Shown here one piece after another: positions 1 to 9,083 of a DNA stretch of 64,000 bases. The notes under the pieces are model-generated. The model searched no databases and was not told where the DNA came from. It saw nothing but the letters and a program-made list of their open reading frames with translations. The stretch spans positions 62,001 to 126,000 of the forward strand of contig NZ_JADQWB010000012.1 in assembly GCF_015704895.1 (NCBI RefSeq). Reading direction: 5' to 3'. Origin of the DNA: Agrobacterium leguminum. Lineage in GTDB: Bacteria; Pseudomonadota; Alphaproteobacteria; Rhizobiales; Rhizobiaceae. The position numbers were made by a program, and so were the translations under genes. Within the stretch, counting starts at the first letter, position 1. The number at the start of each line of letters is the position of its first letter.

Positions 1-2
1 CG

Positions 3-1220
3 CTTGGGCCAAGCTGGCTCGCCGCCATGGCCGTCATCATTGCGGGCGCGGCGACAATCCTGCTCTTCGTCTATCGCGATACGGATTACAGCCAGACATT
101 ATGGTGGCAGTTCGAATTCTCCGAGGAAGCGCCGCGCGGATTGCGCGCCCTTCTCGGCCTCGTGCTCGCCTCCTCCACCATCGCCATCTTCAGCCTGATG
201 CGGCCGGTGGCCTTCAGGCCGGACGCCATCAAGGCCGATGACGTCACGAGTGCGACCGGCATCGTCATGACACAGGATGCGGCCGACGCCAATCTGGTGC
301 GCATGGGCGACAAACACGTGATGTTCTCCGAAAGCGGCAACGCCTTCATCATGTATGGGATTCAGGGCCGTTCATGGATCGCCTTCGCCGATCCGGTCGG
401 CGACGAGGATGATTTTCCGGATCTGGTCTGGCAATTCGTGGAAGCCGCCCGTGGCGCCGGCGCGCGCGCCGCCTTCTATCAGATTTCGCCTTTCCTCCTC
501 TCCCATTGCGCCGATGCGGGCCTGCGCGCCTTCAAGCTCGGCGAACTGGCATTGGTCGATCTCACCGCATTCGAACTGAAGGGCGGCAAGCTTGCCAATC
601 TTCGCCAGTCGCTGAGCCGCGGCGCGCGCGACGGACTGACCTTCGAGGTGGTCGAGCAAGCGCAGGTGCCAGATATTCTGGATGAGCTGAAACAGGTCTC
701 AGATGGCTGGCTCGCCCACCACAATACCCGGGAAAAGCGCTTCTCGCTTGGCGCTTTCGAGCCGGATTACATCCTGTCGCAACCCGTCGCCGTGCTGCGC
801 AAGGATGGAAAGATCACCGCCTTCGCCAATCTGATGGTGACGGACACGAAAAAGGAAGCCACCGTCGACCTCATGCGTTTTTCGCCGGATGCGCCGCGCG
901 GCTCGATGGATTTTCTCTTCGTCAGCATCATGCAATATCTGCGCGAGGCGGGCTATGAGAGCTTCAATCTCGGCATGGCCCCCATGTCCGGCATGTCGAA
1001 ACGCGACGCCGCCCCCGTTTGGGACCGCATCGGCAGCACGCTGTTCGAGCACGGCGAACGGTTCTACAACTTCAAGGGACTTCGCGCCTTCAAGGCGAAG
1101 TTCCACCCGAAATGGGAGCCGCGTTACCTTGCCGTGCAGAACGGCGCAGACGCCGCTCTGGCGCTGATGGATGCGACGGTTCTCATCAGCGGCGGCGTCA
1201 GAGGAGTGATCGGAAAATGA
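3..1220 (+). CDS. lpiA: LpiA/MprF C-terminal part, phosphatidylglycerol lysyltransferase (5' end outside window)
   Basis: The reading frame is open from the left edge, so the gene starts upstream; the first in-window ATG (27) is internal. The fragment begins in the last membrane segment (hydrophobic run around residues 8-25 of the fragment) and continues into the cytosolic aminoacyl-transfer domain (DUF2156 type), with the typical GMAPMSG motif near the end. The family transfers lysine from Lys-tRNA to phosphatidylglycerol, which lowers envelope negative charge and helps acid and cationic-peptide tolerance. The stop overlaps the start of acvB by 4 nt (ATGA), so the two are translationally coupled. 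The lpiA-acvB pairing is well known in Rhizobiaceae. Confidence 0.9.
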   Translation, partial: LGPSWLAAMAVIIAGAATILLFVYRDTDYSQTLWWQFEFSEEAPRGLRALLGLVLASSTIAIFSLMRPVAFRPDAIKADDVTSATGIVMTQDAADANLVRMGDKHVMFSESGNAFIMYGIQGRSWIAFADPVGDEDDFPDLVWQFVEAARGAGARAAFYQISPFLLSHCADAGLRAFKLGELALVDLTAFELKGGKLANLRQSLSRGARDGLTFEVVEQAQVPDILDELKQVSDGWLAHHNTREKRFSLGAFEPDYILSQPVAVLRKDGKITAFANLMVTDTKKEATVDLMRFSPDAPRGSMDFLFVSIMQYLREAGYESFNLGMAPMSGMSKRDAAPVWDRIGSTLFEHGERFYNFKGLRAFKAKFHPKWEPRYLAVQNGADAALALMDATVLISGGVRGVIGK

Positions 1221-2602
1221 GAAAATCCAGCATGCTGAAAGCGGTTCTTGCCGCCTCCGCCCTGTTCGTCTCCCCCTTGTTCGTTTCTGGCGCCGTTTTT
1301 GCGCAGGACAAGCCCGCTTACGAGACCGGCATGATCCCCGCCGGACACATCATGGTGCCGGACGGCGATATCCTCGCCAGCGTCTTCCTGATTTCCGATG
1401 CGGACGGATGGACGGCCGCCGATGAGACCCGCGCCAAGACGCTGGTGGAAAAGGGCGCTGCCGTGGTCGGCATCGACTTCAAGGAATATCTGAAGGCGCT
1501 CGAGGCCGATGATGACGAGTGCATCTATATGATCTCGGACATCGAGTCGCTCTCGCAGCAGATTCAGCGCACCGCCGGCACGAGCAGCTATCGCCAGCCC
1601 ATCCTCACCGGCATCGGCAAGGGCGGAACGCTGGCGCTGGCGATGATTGCGCAGAGCCCCGTCTCTACCGTCCGGGAAGCCATTGCCGTCGACCCCAAGG
1701 CCGGCCTGCCGCTTGAGAAAATCCTCTGCACCCCCGCCACCAAGGACAAGGCGGATGGCGAAACGGTCTATGGCCTGACCGACGGCCCGCTGCCTGCCCC
1801 CGTCAGCGTGCTGTTCACGCCTGCCGCGGATCAGAAGGGCCGCGACCACGTCAATGCGCTCGTCAAGCTGCATCCCGATATCGACGTGACGGATGTGGAT
1901 GACAAGGCGGACGAGGTTCTGACCCAGACCCTGTCCGACCAGATCGACGCCGCAGGCGACACCGACAGCCCGCTCGGCCTGCCGATCAAGGTTCTGGAAA
2001 CCAGCCCGGTGATGGACACCATGGCGGTGATCTATTCCGGCGACGGCGGCTGGCGCGATCTCGATGAGGAAGTCGGCGGCGCCTTCCAGAAGGAAGGCAT
2101 ACCCGTCATCGGCGTCGATTCGCTCCGCTATTTCTGGAAGGAAAAGAAACCGCAGGAGGTCGCCACCGATCTCGGCCGCATCATCGACACCTATCGCAAG
2201 GAATGGAAAGTGCGCAATGTGGTGTTGATCGGCTATTCCTTCGGTGCCGATATTCTTCCCGCCACCTATAATCTGCTGCCAGACCGCGACAAGTCGCATG
2301 TCGTGCAACTGACCCTGATGGGACTTTCGACCGAAGTGGATTTCGAGATTTCCGTCGAAGGCTGGCTTGGCGTTGCCGGTGAAGGCAAGGGCGGCAAGAC
2401 GGTGGATGACATCGCCAAGATCGATCCGAAGCTGGTGCAATGCATCTATGGCACGGAAGAAGAAGATGAAGACCCCTGCCCCGGCCTGAAAGCCAAGGGC
2501 GTGGAAGCGGTCGGCATCGAGGGCGGCCACCATTTTGACGAGGACTATGAGGGACTGGCCAAGCGTATCGTGACCTCGCTGAAGACCCGGCTGCCGAAAT
2601 AG
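1217..2602 (+). CDS. acvB: AcvB, periplasmic VirJ-domain protein (lysyl-PG hydrolase)
   Basis: 461 aa. I chose the ATG at 1217, which overlaps the lpiA stop, because it is followed by a clean signal peptide (MRKSSMLKAV..., cleavage near FAQ, residue 30); the longer upstream frame is an lpiA shadow. The C-terminal half is the VirJ alpha/beta-hydrolase domain with the nucleophile motif GYSFG (Ser about residue 341) and a late GGHHF histidine. AcvB is known from Agrobacterium, where it is needed for virulence and reported to hydrolyse the lysyl-phosphatidylglycerol made by LpiA. It therefore works in the periplasm as the opposing partner of the upstream gene. Confidence 0.93.
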   Translation: MRKSSMLKAVLAASALFVSPLFVSGAVFAQDKPAYETGMIPAGHIMVPDGDILASVFLISDADGWTAADETRAKTLVEKGAAVVGIDFKEYLKALEADDDECIYMISDIESLSQQIQRTAGTSSYRQPILTGIGKGGTLALAMIAQSPVSTVREAIAVDPKAGLPLEKILCTPATKDKADGETVYGLTDGPLPAPVSVLFTPAADQKGRDHVNALVKLHPDIDVTDVDDKADEVLTQTLSDQIDAAGDTDSPLGLPIKVLETSPVMDTMAVIYSGDGGWRDLDEEVGGAFQKEGIPVIGVDSLRYFWKEKKPQEVATDLGRIIDTYRKEWKVRNVVLIGYSFGADILPATYNLLPDRDKSHVVQLTLMGLSTEVDFEISVEGWLGVAGEGKGGKTVDDIAKIDPKLVQCIYGTEEEDEDPCPGLKAKGVEAVGIEGGHHFDEDYEGLAKRIVTSLKTRLPK

Positions 2603-2823
2603 CCTGCATCACCACAGGCCGATATTCCGCATCTCGGATAATCTTTGACGGCGAACGCATCGCCGATGCTTCTTCGCGTCGCGGCCGTGCTTGCGGAATC
2701 GCTTAAACTATTATTCAAAAGAAACCGGCCTGCAGTGGATGTTCATCACATTTCCGCAACCGTGCTGCTGTTGATCGCCAACCATGGATTTTATATTTCC
2801 GGCCGGGTTCAGGGAGCCGCCGC
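2603..2823 (+). promoter_or_regulatory. acvB-telA intergenic region with telA leader
   Basis: 221 bp without a convincing gene. It ends in an AGGGAG Shine-Dalgarno about 8 nt before the telA ATG and has an AT-rich stretch near 2700-2725 that could be the telA promoter. I looked for a long telomere-like palindrome, since this would be a natural TelA site, and see none. Confidence 0.4.
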
Positions 2824-4152
2824 ATGCCCGCTTCAAAGCGAAAAACGAAAACACCAGTCCTCGTGGAACGCATCGATCATTTCGTCAGCCAGGTCAAAGA
2901 GGCGATGAAGAGCGATGACACGCTGCGCAATAGAAAAATCCGCGATCTGTGGGATGCCGAGGTCCGCTACCATTTCGACAATGGCCGCACCGAAAAGACG
3001 CTCGAACTCTACATCATGAAATATCGCAATGCGCTGAAGGCCGAGTTCGGCGTCAAGAGCACACCGCTTGCCATCTGCAACATGAAGAAGCTGCGCGAGC
3101 GGCTGAACACCTATATTGCCCGCGCCGACTATACGAAAACCGGTGTGGCGACCTCCATCGTCGAGAAAATCGAGCGGGCGGAGTTCAATACCGCCGGCCG
3201 CAAGCCGACCGTTCTGCTGCGCATCGCGGATTTCATTTCGGCGATGAACGGCATGGCAACGAAAGAAGAGATGCAGACCCTGTGGAATGCTGAAATCAGC
3301 ACCATGAAGGGCAGAGCCCAGACCACGATCATCTCCTACATCACCAAATATCGTAACGCCATCCGCGAGGCCTTCGGCGACGACCACCCGATGCTGAAGA
3401 TAGCCACCGGCGATGCCGCGATGTATGACGATGCACGCCGGGTGAAGATGGAGAAGATCGCCAGAAAGCACGGCGCGCTGATCACCTTCGAGAATTATCG
3501 GCAGGTTCTGAAGATTTGCGCCGATAAGCTCCTGTCCGCCGATCCCCTGATGATCGGCATCGGCCTGATCGGCATGACGGGACGCCGCCCCTACGAGGTC
3601 TTCACCCAGGCAGAATTTTCACCTGCCCCCTATGGCAAGGGCGTCTCCAAATGGAGCCTCCTGTTCAACGGCCAGGCCAAGACGAAACAGGGCGAAGGAA
3701 CGAAATTCGGGATTACCTATGAAATCCCGGTGCTTGCCCGCTCGGAAACCATTCTGGCCGCCTACAGGCGTCTGCGCGAAAGCGGGCAGGGAAAATTGTG
3801 GCATGGCATGTCGATCGACGATTTTTCGTCGGAAACCCGCCTGCTGCTCAGGGACACGGTTTTTAACCTGTTCGAGGATCTCTGGCCGAAGGAAGAACTT
3901 CCCAAGCCCTATGGCCTCCGGCACCTCTATGCAGAGGTGGCCTTTCACAATTTCGCGCCGCCGCATGTGACCAAGAACAGCTACTTCGCCGCCATTCTCG
4001 GACATAACAACAACGACCTCGAAACCTCGCTGTCCTATATGACCTATACGCTGCCGGAAGATCGCGACGATGCGCTGGCACGGGCCAAACGCATCAACGA
4101 ACGGACGTTGCAGCAGATGGCGACAATAGCGCCGGTGTCCCGCAAGGCATGA
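2824..4152 (+). CDS. telA: TelA, hairpin telomere resolvase (protelomerase)
   Basis: 442 aa, the same length as Agrobacterium TelA. It cuts replicated telomere junctions on both strands and rejoins each end as a covalently closed hairpin, finishing replication of the linear chromosome. The tyrosine-recombinase-like active site is intact: R255 (in GRRPYEVF), K286 (in GQAKTK), R366 (in GLRHLYAE), H394 (in LGHNNND) and nucleophile Y405 (in LSYMTY). The sequence is very close to the C58 protein as I recall it, including the duplicated N-terminal ISYITKYRNAIREAFG-like segment. In C58 the gene also follows lpiA-acvB on the circular chromosome while acting on the linear one. A generic phage integrase would not match at this length and with these residues. 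Confidence 0.96.
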   Translation: MPASKRKTKTPVLVERIDHFVSQVKEAMKSDDTLRNRKIRDLWDAEVRYHFDNGRTEKTLELYIMKYRNALKAEFGVKSTPLAICNMKKLRERLNTYIARADYTKTGVATSIVEKIERAEFNTAGRKPTVLLRIADFISAMNGMATKEEMQTLWNAEISTMKGRAQTTIISYITKYRNAIREAFGDDHPMLKIATGDAAMYDDARRVKMEKIARKHGALITFENYRQVLKICADKLLSADPLMIGIGLIGMTGRRPYEVFTQAEFSPAPYGKGVSKWSLLFNGQAKTKQGEGTKFGITYEIPVLARSETILAAYRRLRESGQGKLWHGMSIDDFSSETRLLLRDTVFNLFEDLWPKEELPKPYGLRHLYAEVAFHNFAPPHVTKNSYFAAILGHNNNDLETSLSYMTYTLPEDRDDALARAKRINERTLQQMATIAPVSRKA

Positions 4153-4210
4153 TGCGTTAAAGTGATTTTCCGGGCGTAAAGCCGCTCGGCAGCTTTGCCG
4201 GAAATGCTTC

Positions 4211-4237
4211 GGCCGCGGATTTCAGTTCTCCGCGGCC
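4211..4237. terminator. Bidirectional terminator between telA and graK
   Basis: Perfect 9-bp inverted repeat (GGCCGCGGA / TCCGCGGCC, 9-nt loop) placed between two convergent genes. The T-run after it is weak (GTTTCATT), so efficiency is uncertain. Confidence 0.65.
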
Positions 4238-4251
4238 GGCCGTTTCATTCA

Positions 4252-5538
4252 TCAAGCCCGCGCGTCACCGGAGGTGCGGTAAAGCAGGGTCAATACCGTC
4301 AGCATCAGCCCCACAAGTGCGACCGAGCCGAAAATGTAGAAATTCCACTCGGGCGCCAGACCCCGCTGCAGCACGAGGCCGCCGATCATCGGGCCGGCAA
4401 TGCCGCCGAGCCGCCCGACCGCGAGCGAGAAGCCGAGACCCGTACCGCGAATATGAACGGGGTAGAGCCGTCCCACCAGAACATTGGCGAGAATCTGGGT
4501 GCCGATGGTGCCCGCACCCGCAAGGGCGACGAAGGCATAAAGAAGCGGACCCTTGTTCACCGTCAGGGCGAAGATCGAGGCGGCGCCGATGGCAAACAGG
4601 ATCGCCACGACCACCTTGACGTTGCCCTTATCCGCAAACCGCCCGCCGATGAGGATGCCGATCGCAGCCCCGACATTGAGCATGACGGAAAAGCTGAGCG
4701 CCGAACTGATGTCATAACCCATCTTGTTCATGATGGTGGGCAGCCAGTTGACCATGCCGAAGGTGAGAAGCAGCGAGCAGAAGTGGATGCCCCAGGCATT
4801 CAGCGTCGAGAGCAACCGGCCTTCCGAGAACAGCGCGCCGACACCGCCCTTTTGAATTTTCGCATGCGGCACGATGCGTTGCAGACCGTAGCTGTCGCAA
4901 ATGCCGTCAGCCTCCGCCTGCCGGCCCTTGCTTGCCAGCCATTCGGGCGATTCCGGCAGGAACCGCATGAAGATCGGCAGAAGAATAAGCGGCAGGCCGC
5001 CGATCAGCATCAAAGGCCGCCAGCCATAGGTCTCCAGAAGAAGGATGCCCATGACGCCGGAAATGATACCGCCGATAAGATAACCGAGGAAAGACAGGGA
5101 ATTGGCCTGCGCCCTGCGATGCGGCGGCGAAAATTCCAGCACCAGCGCGGTGACCGTCGGCAAAAGCGCGCCAAGCCCGAGACCGGCGAAGAAGCGCGTG
5201 ATTTCGAAGGCGAGAAAATTCGGCGTCATGGCCGAGGCAATCATCATCGCCGAAAAGCCGGCGAGGCTGAGAAGAACCACCTTGCGGCGGCCGATGCGGT
5301 CGGCCATGGTGCCGGCAAATAGCGCGCCGAGCAGCATGCCCACCAGCGTCAGCGCGGCAGCGCGCCCGACCATGGCCGGGTTGAGCGCCCATGCGCTTTC
5401 TTTCAAGAGTGCCGGTGCGACGGCGCCATAAACGACCAGATCGTAACCGTCAAACATGATCATCAGGCCGCATGTCGCGATAACGCCGGCCGGGTTCTTC
5501 GTCCGCGCTGACGCGGCGCTCAGATAATTCGTGGACAT
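4252..5538 (-). CDS. graK: GraK-like MFS aromatic acid:H+ symporter
   Basis: 428 aa from the ATG at 5538, chosen because it has a strong AGGGAGGAAC ribosome-binding site; the ORF runs 10 codons further upstream. It is a 12-helix major facilitator of the AAHS type (benzoate, 4-hydroxybenzoate, PcaK relatives). It has the helix-1 signature FDGYDLVVYG and the loop 2-3 motif GTMADRIGRR. Being last in the gra cluster, it most likely imports gamma-resorcylate (2,6-dihydroxybenzoate). A 218-bp gap with a perfect palindrome separates it from graE, so it probably has its own regulated promoter. Confidence 0.85.
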   Translation of the reverse strand: MSTNYLSAASARTKNPAGVIATCGLMIMFDGYDLVVYGAVAPALLKESAWALNPAMVGRAAALTLVGMLLGALFAGTMADRIGRRKVVLLSLAGFSAMMIASAMTPNFLAFEITRFFAGLGLGALLPTVTALVLEFSPPHRRAQANSLSFLGYLIGGIISGVMGILLLETYGWRPLMLIGGLPLILLPIFMRFLPESPEWLASKGRQAEADGICDSYGLQRIVPHAKIQKGGVGALFSEGRLLSTLNAWGIHFCSLLLTFGMVNWLPTIMNKMGYDISSALSFSVMLNVGAAIGILIGGRFADKGNVKVVVAILFAIGAASIFALTVNKGPLLYAFVALAGAGTIGTQILANVLVGRLYPVHIRGTGLGFSLAVGRLGGIAGPMIGGLVLQRGLAPEWNFYIFGSVALVGLMLTVLTLLYRTSGDARA

Positions 5539-5693
5539 GTTCCTCCCTTTCACGCATGAACGCGCCATCCGGTATGGATAAGCGTCTCCCGTTCCTGCGA
5601 TATCCTCCGTGAGTGCCCGGCGTGCTCCACACTGATATGTGTCCTGCTCCTGTCAAGCACATATCGCCAGCATCACCCGCCTTCGATTAAATG

Positions 5694-5720
5694 TTGCATT
5701 TGCAAAAATTGCAAATGCAA
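5694..5720. promoter_or_regulatory. Perfect 27-bp palindrome upstream of graK, probable GraR operator
   Basis: Two exact 12-bp arms (TTGCATTTGCAA and its reverse complement) flank AAA. The same words (TTTGCAA, TGCAAAT) recur in the graR-graD intergenic region, so the site is probably bound by the MarR-family GraR. It lies about 155 bp upstream of the graK start and about 35 bp past the graE stop. Confidence 0.65.
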
Positions 5721-5756
5721 TATTAACAAATGCCAGGCGCATCGCGCCGACAAATT

Positions 5757-6095
5757 TCAGCCGGGCCCCAGCCCGGAAATCGTCGACAGCGTCGGCGTCC
5801 AGCTCAAAATATGAATGCGGTTATAAACACCGTGAATGACGAATGGATCGGCGTCGCTGAAGGCGATGACGTCTTCGATCGAGCGCGCCTGCGCAATAAT
5901 GAGGGCGGCGGATGGGCCGTCGGCAACCGCGCTCATCGGGCCGGAGACAAGAATCTTGAACCCTTCCGCCATCGCCTCGCCATTGCGCAGATGGGCTTTG
6001 TGGGCCTCTATCTGCGCCGCCCGTTGCGCGGCCGCAGCGGGATCGCTTTCGGCGAAACGCACGTAAAGCCGGGTTCGGTCGCTGCCGCCGCTCAT
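5757..6095 (-). CDS. graE: GraE-like YciI/YCII-domain small protein
   Basis: 112 aa with the ferredoxin-like YCII fold. Visible marks are the central HKAHLRNG helix and the later strand ILVSGPM. It overlaps graB by 4 nt (ATGA), so it is translated in the same operon. The position matches graE in the graRDAFCBEK cluster of Rhizobium sp. MTP-10005, whose function is not established as far as I know. YCII proteins are often small enzymes or accessory factors in aromatic degradation; I would not assign a reaction. Confidence 0.8.
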   Translation of the reverse strand: MSGGSDRTRLYVRFAESDPAAAAQRAAQIEAHKAHLRNGEAMAEGFKILVSGPMSAVADGPSAALIIAQARSIEDVIAFSDADPFVIHGVYNRIHILSWTPTLSTISGLGPG

Positions 6096-6979
6096 CGGGC
6101 GAGCACGAAATCGTGGTTCACCGACCAGAACCAGTCGCCGATGAAACCCAGATCCCGCGCCTTCTGCGCATCCTCCACCCGCTGGAAATCGGCGAGCAGA
6201 CTTTCTTTTACGCCGAAGACCGCATCCGAACGGATATAGGGATCGTCGGGATCGAAGATATGGGTGACGAGCGTGGTGAAGCCTTCGGCCGAAACGATAT
6301 AGTGCAAATGCGCCGGCCGGTAAGGATGCCGCCCCATGGCGCGCAGCAACTGCCCGACCGGACCGTCATCCGGGATCGGATAATATTTCGGCTTGGCGGC
6401 CCGGAACCAGTAGCGCCCGTCCTCGCCAGTGATGAAGACGCCACGCAGGTTGAAATCGGGCTGGATGCCCTTCTGCTGCACGTCATAAAAACCTTCGTCA
6501 TTGGCCTGCCAGACATCGATACGCGCGCCGGCGACCGGCGCTCCCTCGGTATCGAGGATGCGGCCGGTGACCACCATATCCTCGCCCTTGCCATCGAGGC
6601 AGATATTCGCACCCATCGGCATTTCCGGCGCATCCGCGACATGGAAGGGGCCGAGAACGGTCGATTCAGACGCGCCGCTCGGCTTGCGATGGTTGATGGC
6701 GTCGACCAGCATGGAGACGCCGAGAATATCGGAAAACAGGATCCATTCCTGCCGCCATTCATTGCAGATCTGGCCGACCTCGGTGAGAAAATGAATGGCC
6801 TTCATCCACTCCTCCTCGGTCGGTTCGATTTCCTTCACCGCCTCGTGCAGCTTGCGCGTCACCACCGCCATGATTTCCTTCAGACGCGGATCGTCACAGT
6901 CGCGCATCCGCGCGATCACGGTTTCAGCCGAGCGTTCCTCGACGAAATAGCCGTCATCATTGCTCATCTTCATATCCAT
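6092..6979 (-). CDS. graB: GraB, hydroxyquinol 1,2-dioxygenase
   Basis: 295 aa intradiol ring-cleavage dioxygenase. It opens hydroxyquinol (1,2,4-trihydroxybenzene) between the ortho hydroxyls to give maleylacetate. The non-heme Fe(III) ligands are visible: Tyr165 (EGFYDVQ), Tyr200 (YYPIPDDGPVG), His224 and His226 (RPAHLHYIV). The N-terminal roughly 100 residues form the helical dimerisation domain typical of the hydroxyquinol/catechol branch. The start (ATGGATATGAAG) is 15 nt after the graC stop. Its product feeds directly into GraC. Confidence 0.93.
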   Translation of the reverse strand: MDMKMSNDDGYFVEERSAETVIARMRDCDDPRLKEIMAVVTRKLHEAVKEIEPTEEEWMKAIHFLTEVGQICNEWRQEWILFSDILGVSMLVDAINHRKPSGASESTVLGPFHVADAPEMPMGANICLDGKGEDMVVTGRILDTEGAPVAGARIDVWQANDEGFYDVQQKGIQPDFNLRGVFITGEDGRYWFRAAKPKYYPIPDDGPVGQLLRAMGRHPYRPAHLHYIVSAEGFTTLVTHIFDPDDPYIRSDAVFGVKESLLADFQRVEDAQKARDLGFIGDWFWSVNHDFVLAR

Positions 6980-6994
6980 CGTCTCCTCCTCCCA

Positions 6995-8050
6995 TCACTC
7001 CGGCCGCGCGCCCTTGAAGGCGCGTTGCAAAAGGTCGCGGATCGCAGTTTTTTCGATTGGCCGCGGGCACCAGTAAGGATTGGCCGTTGCAAGCTCCGCC
7101 ATGCGGTCGAGATCGTCCGCCCGGACCCCGAGAGCGGCAAGGCTCGACGGCGCGCCAAGCCGGGCGGCAAAATCGTAGAGCCCTGCCCCTGCCCTGCCGC
7201 CGACAAGAGAAGCGAGCGGCGCGAGCAGATCCGGCACCGCCTGTTCCACATAGGCGATGGTATGCGGCAGAAGCACCGCATGGGTTTCCGCGTGCGGCAG
7301 GTCGAGACTGCCGCCCAGCGTGTGGCAAAGCTTGTGATGCAGCGACATGCCGACGGCGCCAAGCACCGTGCCGCACAGCCACGCACCATAAAGCGCGGTC
7401 TCGCGTGCCTTGACATCCTCCGGCGCAGCTTTCACGCCGGGAAGCGCCTCGATCATCGCCCGCAGCCCCTCAACCGCCATCAGGCTGGCGATGGGATTGC
7501 GGTCCTGCGCATAAAGCGCCTCCGCCGCATGCGCCATGGCGTTCAGCCCACTCGTCATGCTGATGGCGACAGGCAGTCCAAGCGTCAGCTCCGCATCGTA
7601 AATCACCACTTCCGGCAGGATTTCCGGCCCGCGCATGGTGGTTTTCACCCCGTTTTCCGTCTGGCCGAGAATTGGCGTCACCTCGGAGCCGGCATAGGTG
7701 GTCGGGATGACGATCTGTACCGCATCGGTGCGCAGCGCAATGGCCTTGCCGAGACCGGTGGTGGAACCGCCGCCGAGCGCCACCACGCAATCCGCTCCGG
7801 CGGTGCGATAGGCTTCGACCGCGTTTTTCGTCACCTCGACCGGCGTATGCATGGCCGCATCGGAGAAGACACCCACGGCAAGCCGGCCGAGCCGGGCGGC
7901 AAGCGCCTCCGCGTCGCCCTTCTGCTGCGGCGTGGAAAGCACCAGCGCCCGCGACAGGCCGAGGCGGCGGATTTCTTCCGCCACGCCCGCCGAGCTGCCC
8001 GCGCCGAAGACGATGCGGGCGGGAGCGGCCATATAGACGAAGGGCTGCAT
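6995..8050 (-). CDS. graC: GraC, maleylacetate reductase
   Basis: 351 aa member of the iron-type alcohol dehydrogenase family. It reduces maleylacetate to 3-oxoadipate with NAD(P)H. The dinucleotide loop GGGSTTGLGKA and the family's TTYAGSE and HHKLCH(T)LGG segments are present. In maleylacetate reductases the metal-site histidines are only partly kept and activity is often metal-independent. The gene begins 3 nt after the graF stop, so it is in the same transcript. The 3-oxoadipate must be finished by pcaIJ/pcaF-type enzymes outside this window. Confidence 0.92.
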   Translation of the reverse strand: MQPFVYMAAPARIVFGAGSSAGVAEEIRRLGLSRALVLSTPQQKGDAEALAARLGRLAVGVFSDAAMHTPVEVTKNAVEAYRTAGADCVVALGGGSTTGLGKAIALRTDAVQIVIPTTYAGSEVTPILGQTENGVKTTMRGPEILPEVVIYDAELTLGLPVAISMTSGLNAMAHAAEALYAQDRNPIASLMAVEGLRAMIEALPGVKAAPEDVKARETALYGAWLCGTVLGAVGMSLHHKLCHTLGGSLDLPHAETHAVLLPHTIAYVEQAVPDLLAPLASLVGGRAGAGLYDFAARLGAPSSLAALGVRADDLDRMAELATANPYWCPRPIEKTAIRDLLQRAFKGARPE

Positions 8051-8053
8051 GAT

Positions 8054-9037
8054 TCAGCGCCCGTCGAGCTTGAACAGGCGGCGCGCATTGGTGCGACCGA
8101 TCTTTACCCGATCCGCCTCGGCGATGGTCGTCGCGTTGAACCAGTCGGAGGCGTGGTCGATATTCTCGAAGGGCCAGTCCGTGGAAAACAGGATGCGATC
8201 CGCACCGATTTCCAGAATGGCGTCGATCAGCGTCTGGGTGCGGAAATTGCCCGAGGTAGTGATGTGGAAATTCTCGTTGAAATAGTCCACGAAACGGCGC
8301 TTGGCCGGATAACGCGGCGGCAGCTTCACCCAGGCATTACGATGGTCGATGCGCCACATCATGTAAGGCAGGCCCTCGCCCATATGGCCGAGAATGATGT
8401 TGAGGCGCGGATGCTCGTCGAACAGGCCGGACGCCATCAGACGCAACGCATGGACAGCCGTTTCCTGCGCGAAAGCCCAGGTGGGGCCGAGCAGCCAGGG
8501 GTGGCCGTCATAGATGCGCGAATCCTGCGGCAGCGGATTGCGCGGATGCAGGTAGAAGGGCACGTCGAGCTTTTCCACCTCGCCCCAGAACGGGCGATAT
8601 TGCGGCAGGTCGTAATAAAGCGGCGTCTGGCCATCGCCCTCCTGGCTGAAACCGTTGACGAGCGCGCCGACGAAACCGAGATCGTTGACGCAGCGCTGAA
8701 GCTCCTGCGTCGCCGCATCCGGGTCTTGCAACGGCAGGGCTGCGAAGGCGAGGAAACGATCCCGCCGCTTGGCGCACTCTTCTGCGAGAACGTCATTTGC
8801 CCGCCGCGCGATCTCGATCGCCTTCTTCCTGTCGGGAATGGCCTGCACCGCCGGCGCGTTCAGCGATAGGATCATGGTTTCGATGCCATGCGCATCCATC
8901 AGCTTCAGGCGCGTATCCTGAATGTCGAGCAGGCGGTGCTGCAGTTCCTTCCAGTAGTCGCCGGGTACGAACCCGGCCGAATCCTGAAGCGTTTCCGGGA
9001 TTGCGAAATGCTCCTCGAGAGCGACCTTGCCTTGCAT
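8054..9037 (-). CDS. graF: GraF, gamma-resorcylate decarboxylase
   Basis: 327 aa, the same length as the structurally studied enzyme of Rhizobium sp. MTP-10005 and nearly identical to it from memory. It is an amidohydrolase-family (ACMSD-type) decarboxylase that reversibly converts gamma-resorcylate to resorcinol and CO2 at one divalent metal. Expected ligands are in place: Glu8 (ALEEHF), His164 (FYLHPRNP), His218 (ILGHMGE) and Asp287 (FSTDWPF). The reverse reaction carboxylates resorcinol. It is followed by graC with a 3-nt gap. Confidence 0.95.
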   Translation of the reverse strand: MQGKVALEEHFAIPETLQDSAGFVPGDYWKELQHRLLDIQDTRLKLMDAHGIETMILSLNAPAVQAIPDRKKAIEIARRANDVLAEECAKRRDRFLAFAALPLQDPDAATQELQRCVNDLGFVGALVNGFSQEGDGQTPLYYDLPQYRPFWGEVEKLDVPFYLHPRNPLPQDSRIYDGHPWLLGPTWAFAQETAVHALRLMASGLFDEHPRLNIILGHMGEGLPYMMWRIDHRNAWVKLPPRYPAKRRFVDYFNENFHITTSGNFRTQTLIDAILEIGADRILFSTDWPFENIDHASDWFNATTIAEADRVKIGRTNARRLFKLDGR

Positions 9038-9083
9038 GTGGTTTCCTCCGAATTCACTCTTTGATTTGCCGCCCGAGAGGCGA

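Noticed and set aside
1124-2533. 469-codon minus-strand ORF
   Set aside because: Antisense to acvB; no motifs, no ribosome-binding site.
2603-2823. Telomere-like palindrome near telA
   Set aside because: Inspected for long inverted repeats; none found, consistent with TelA acting on another replicon.
2824-4152. Phage-type integrase as identity of this gene
   Set aside because: Length and all five active-site residues match TelA; no attachment site or phage genes nearby.
4195-5322. 375-codon plus-strand ORF opposite graK
   Set aside because: Shadow of the MFS gene; composition is extremely charged and it has no family motif.
6113-8869. 918-codon plus-strand ORF
   Set aside because: It is antisense to graB, graC and graF, which have clear catalytic motifs; its Arg/His-rich protein is a shadow of high-GC coding.
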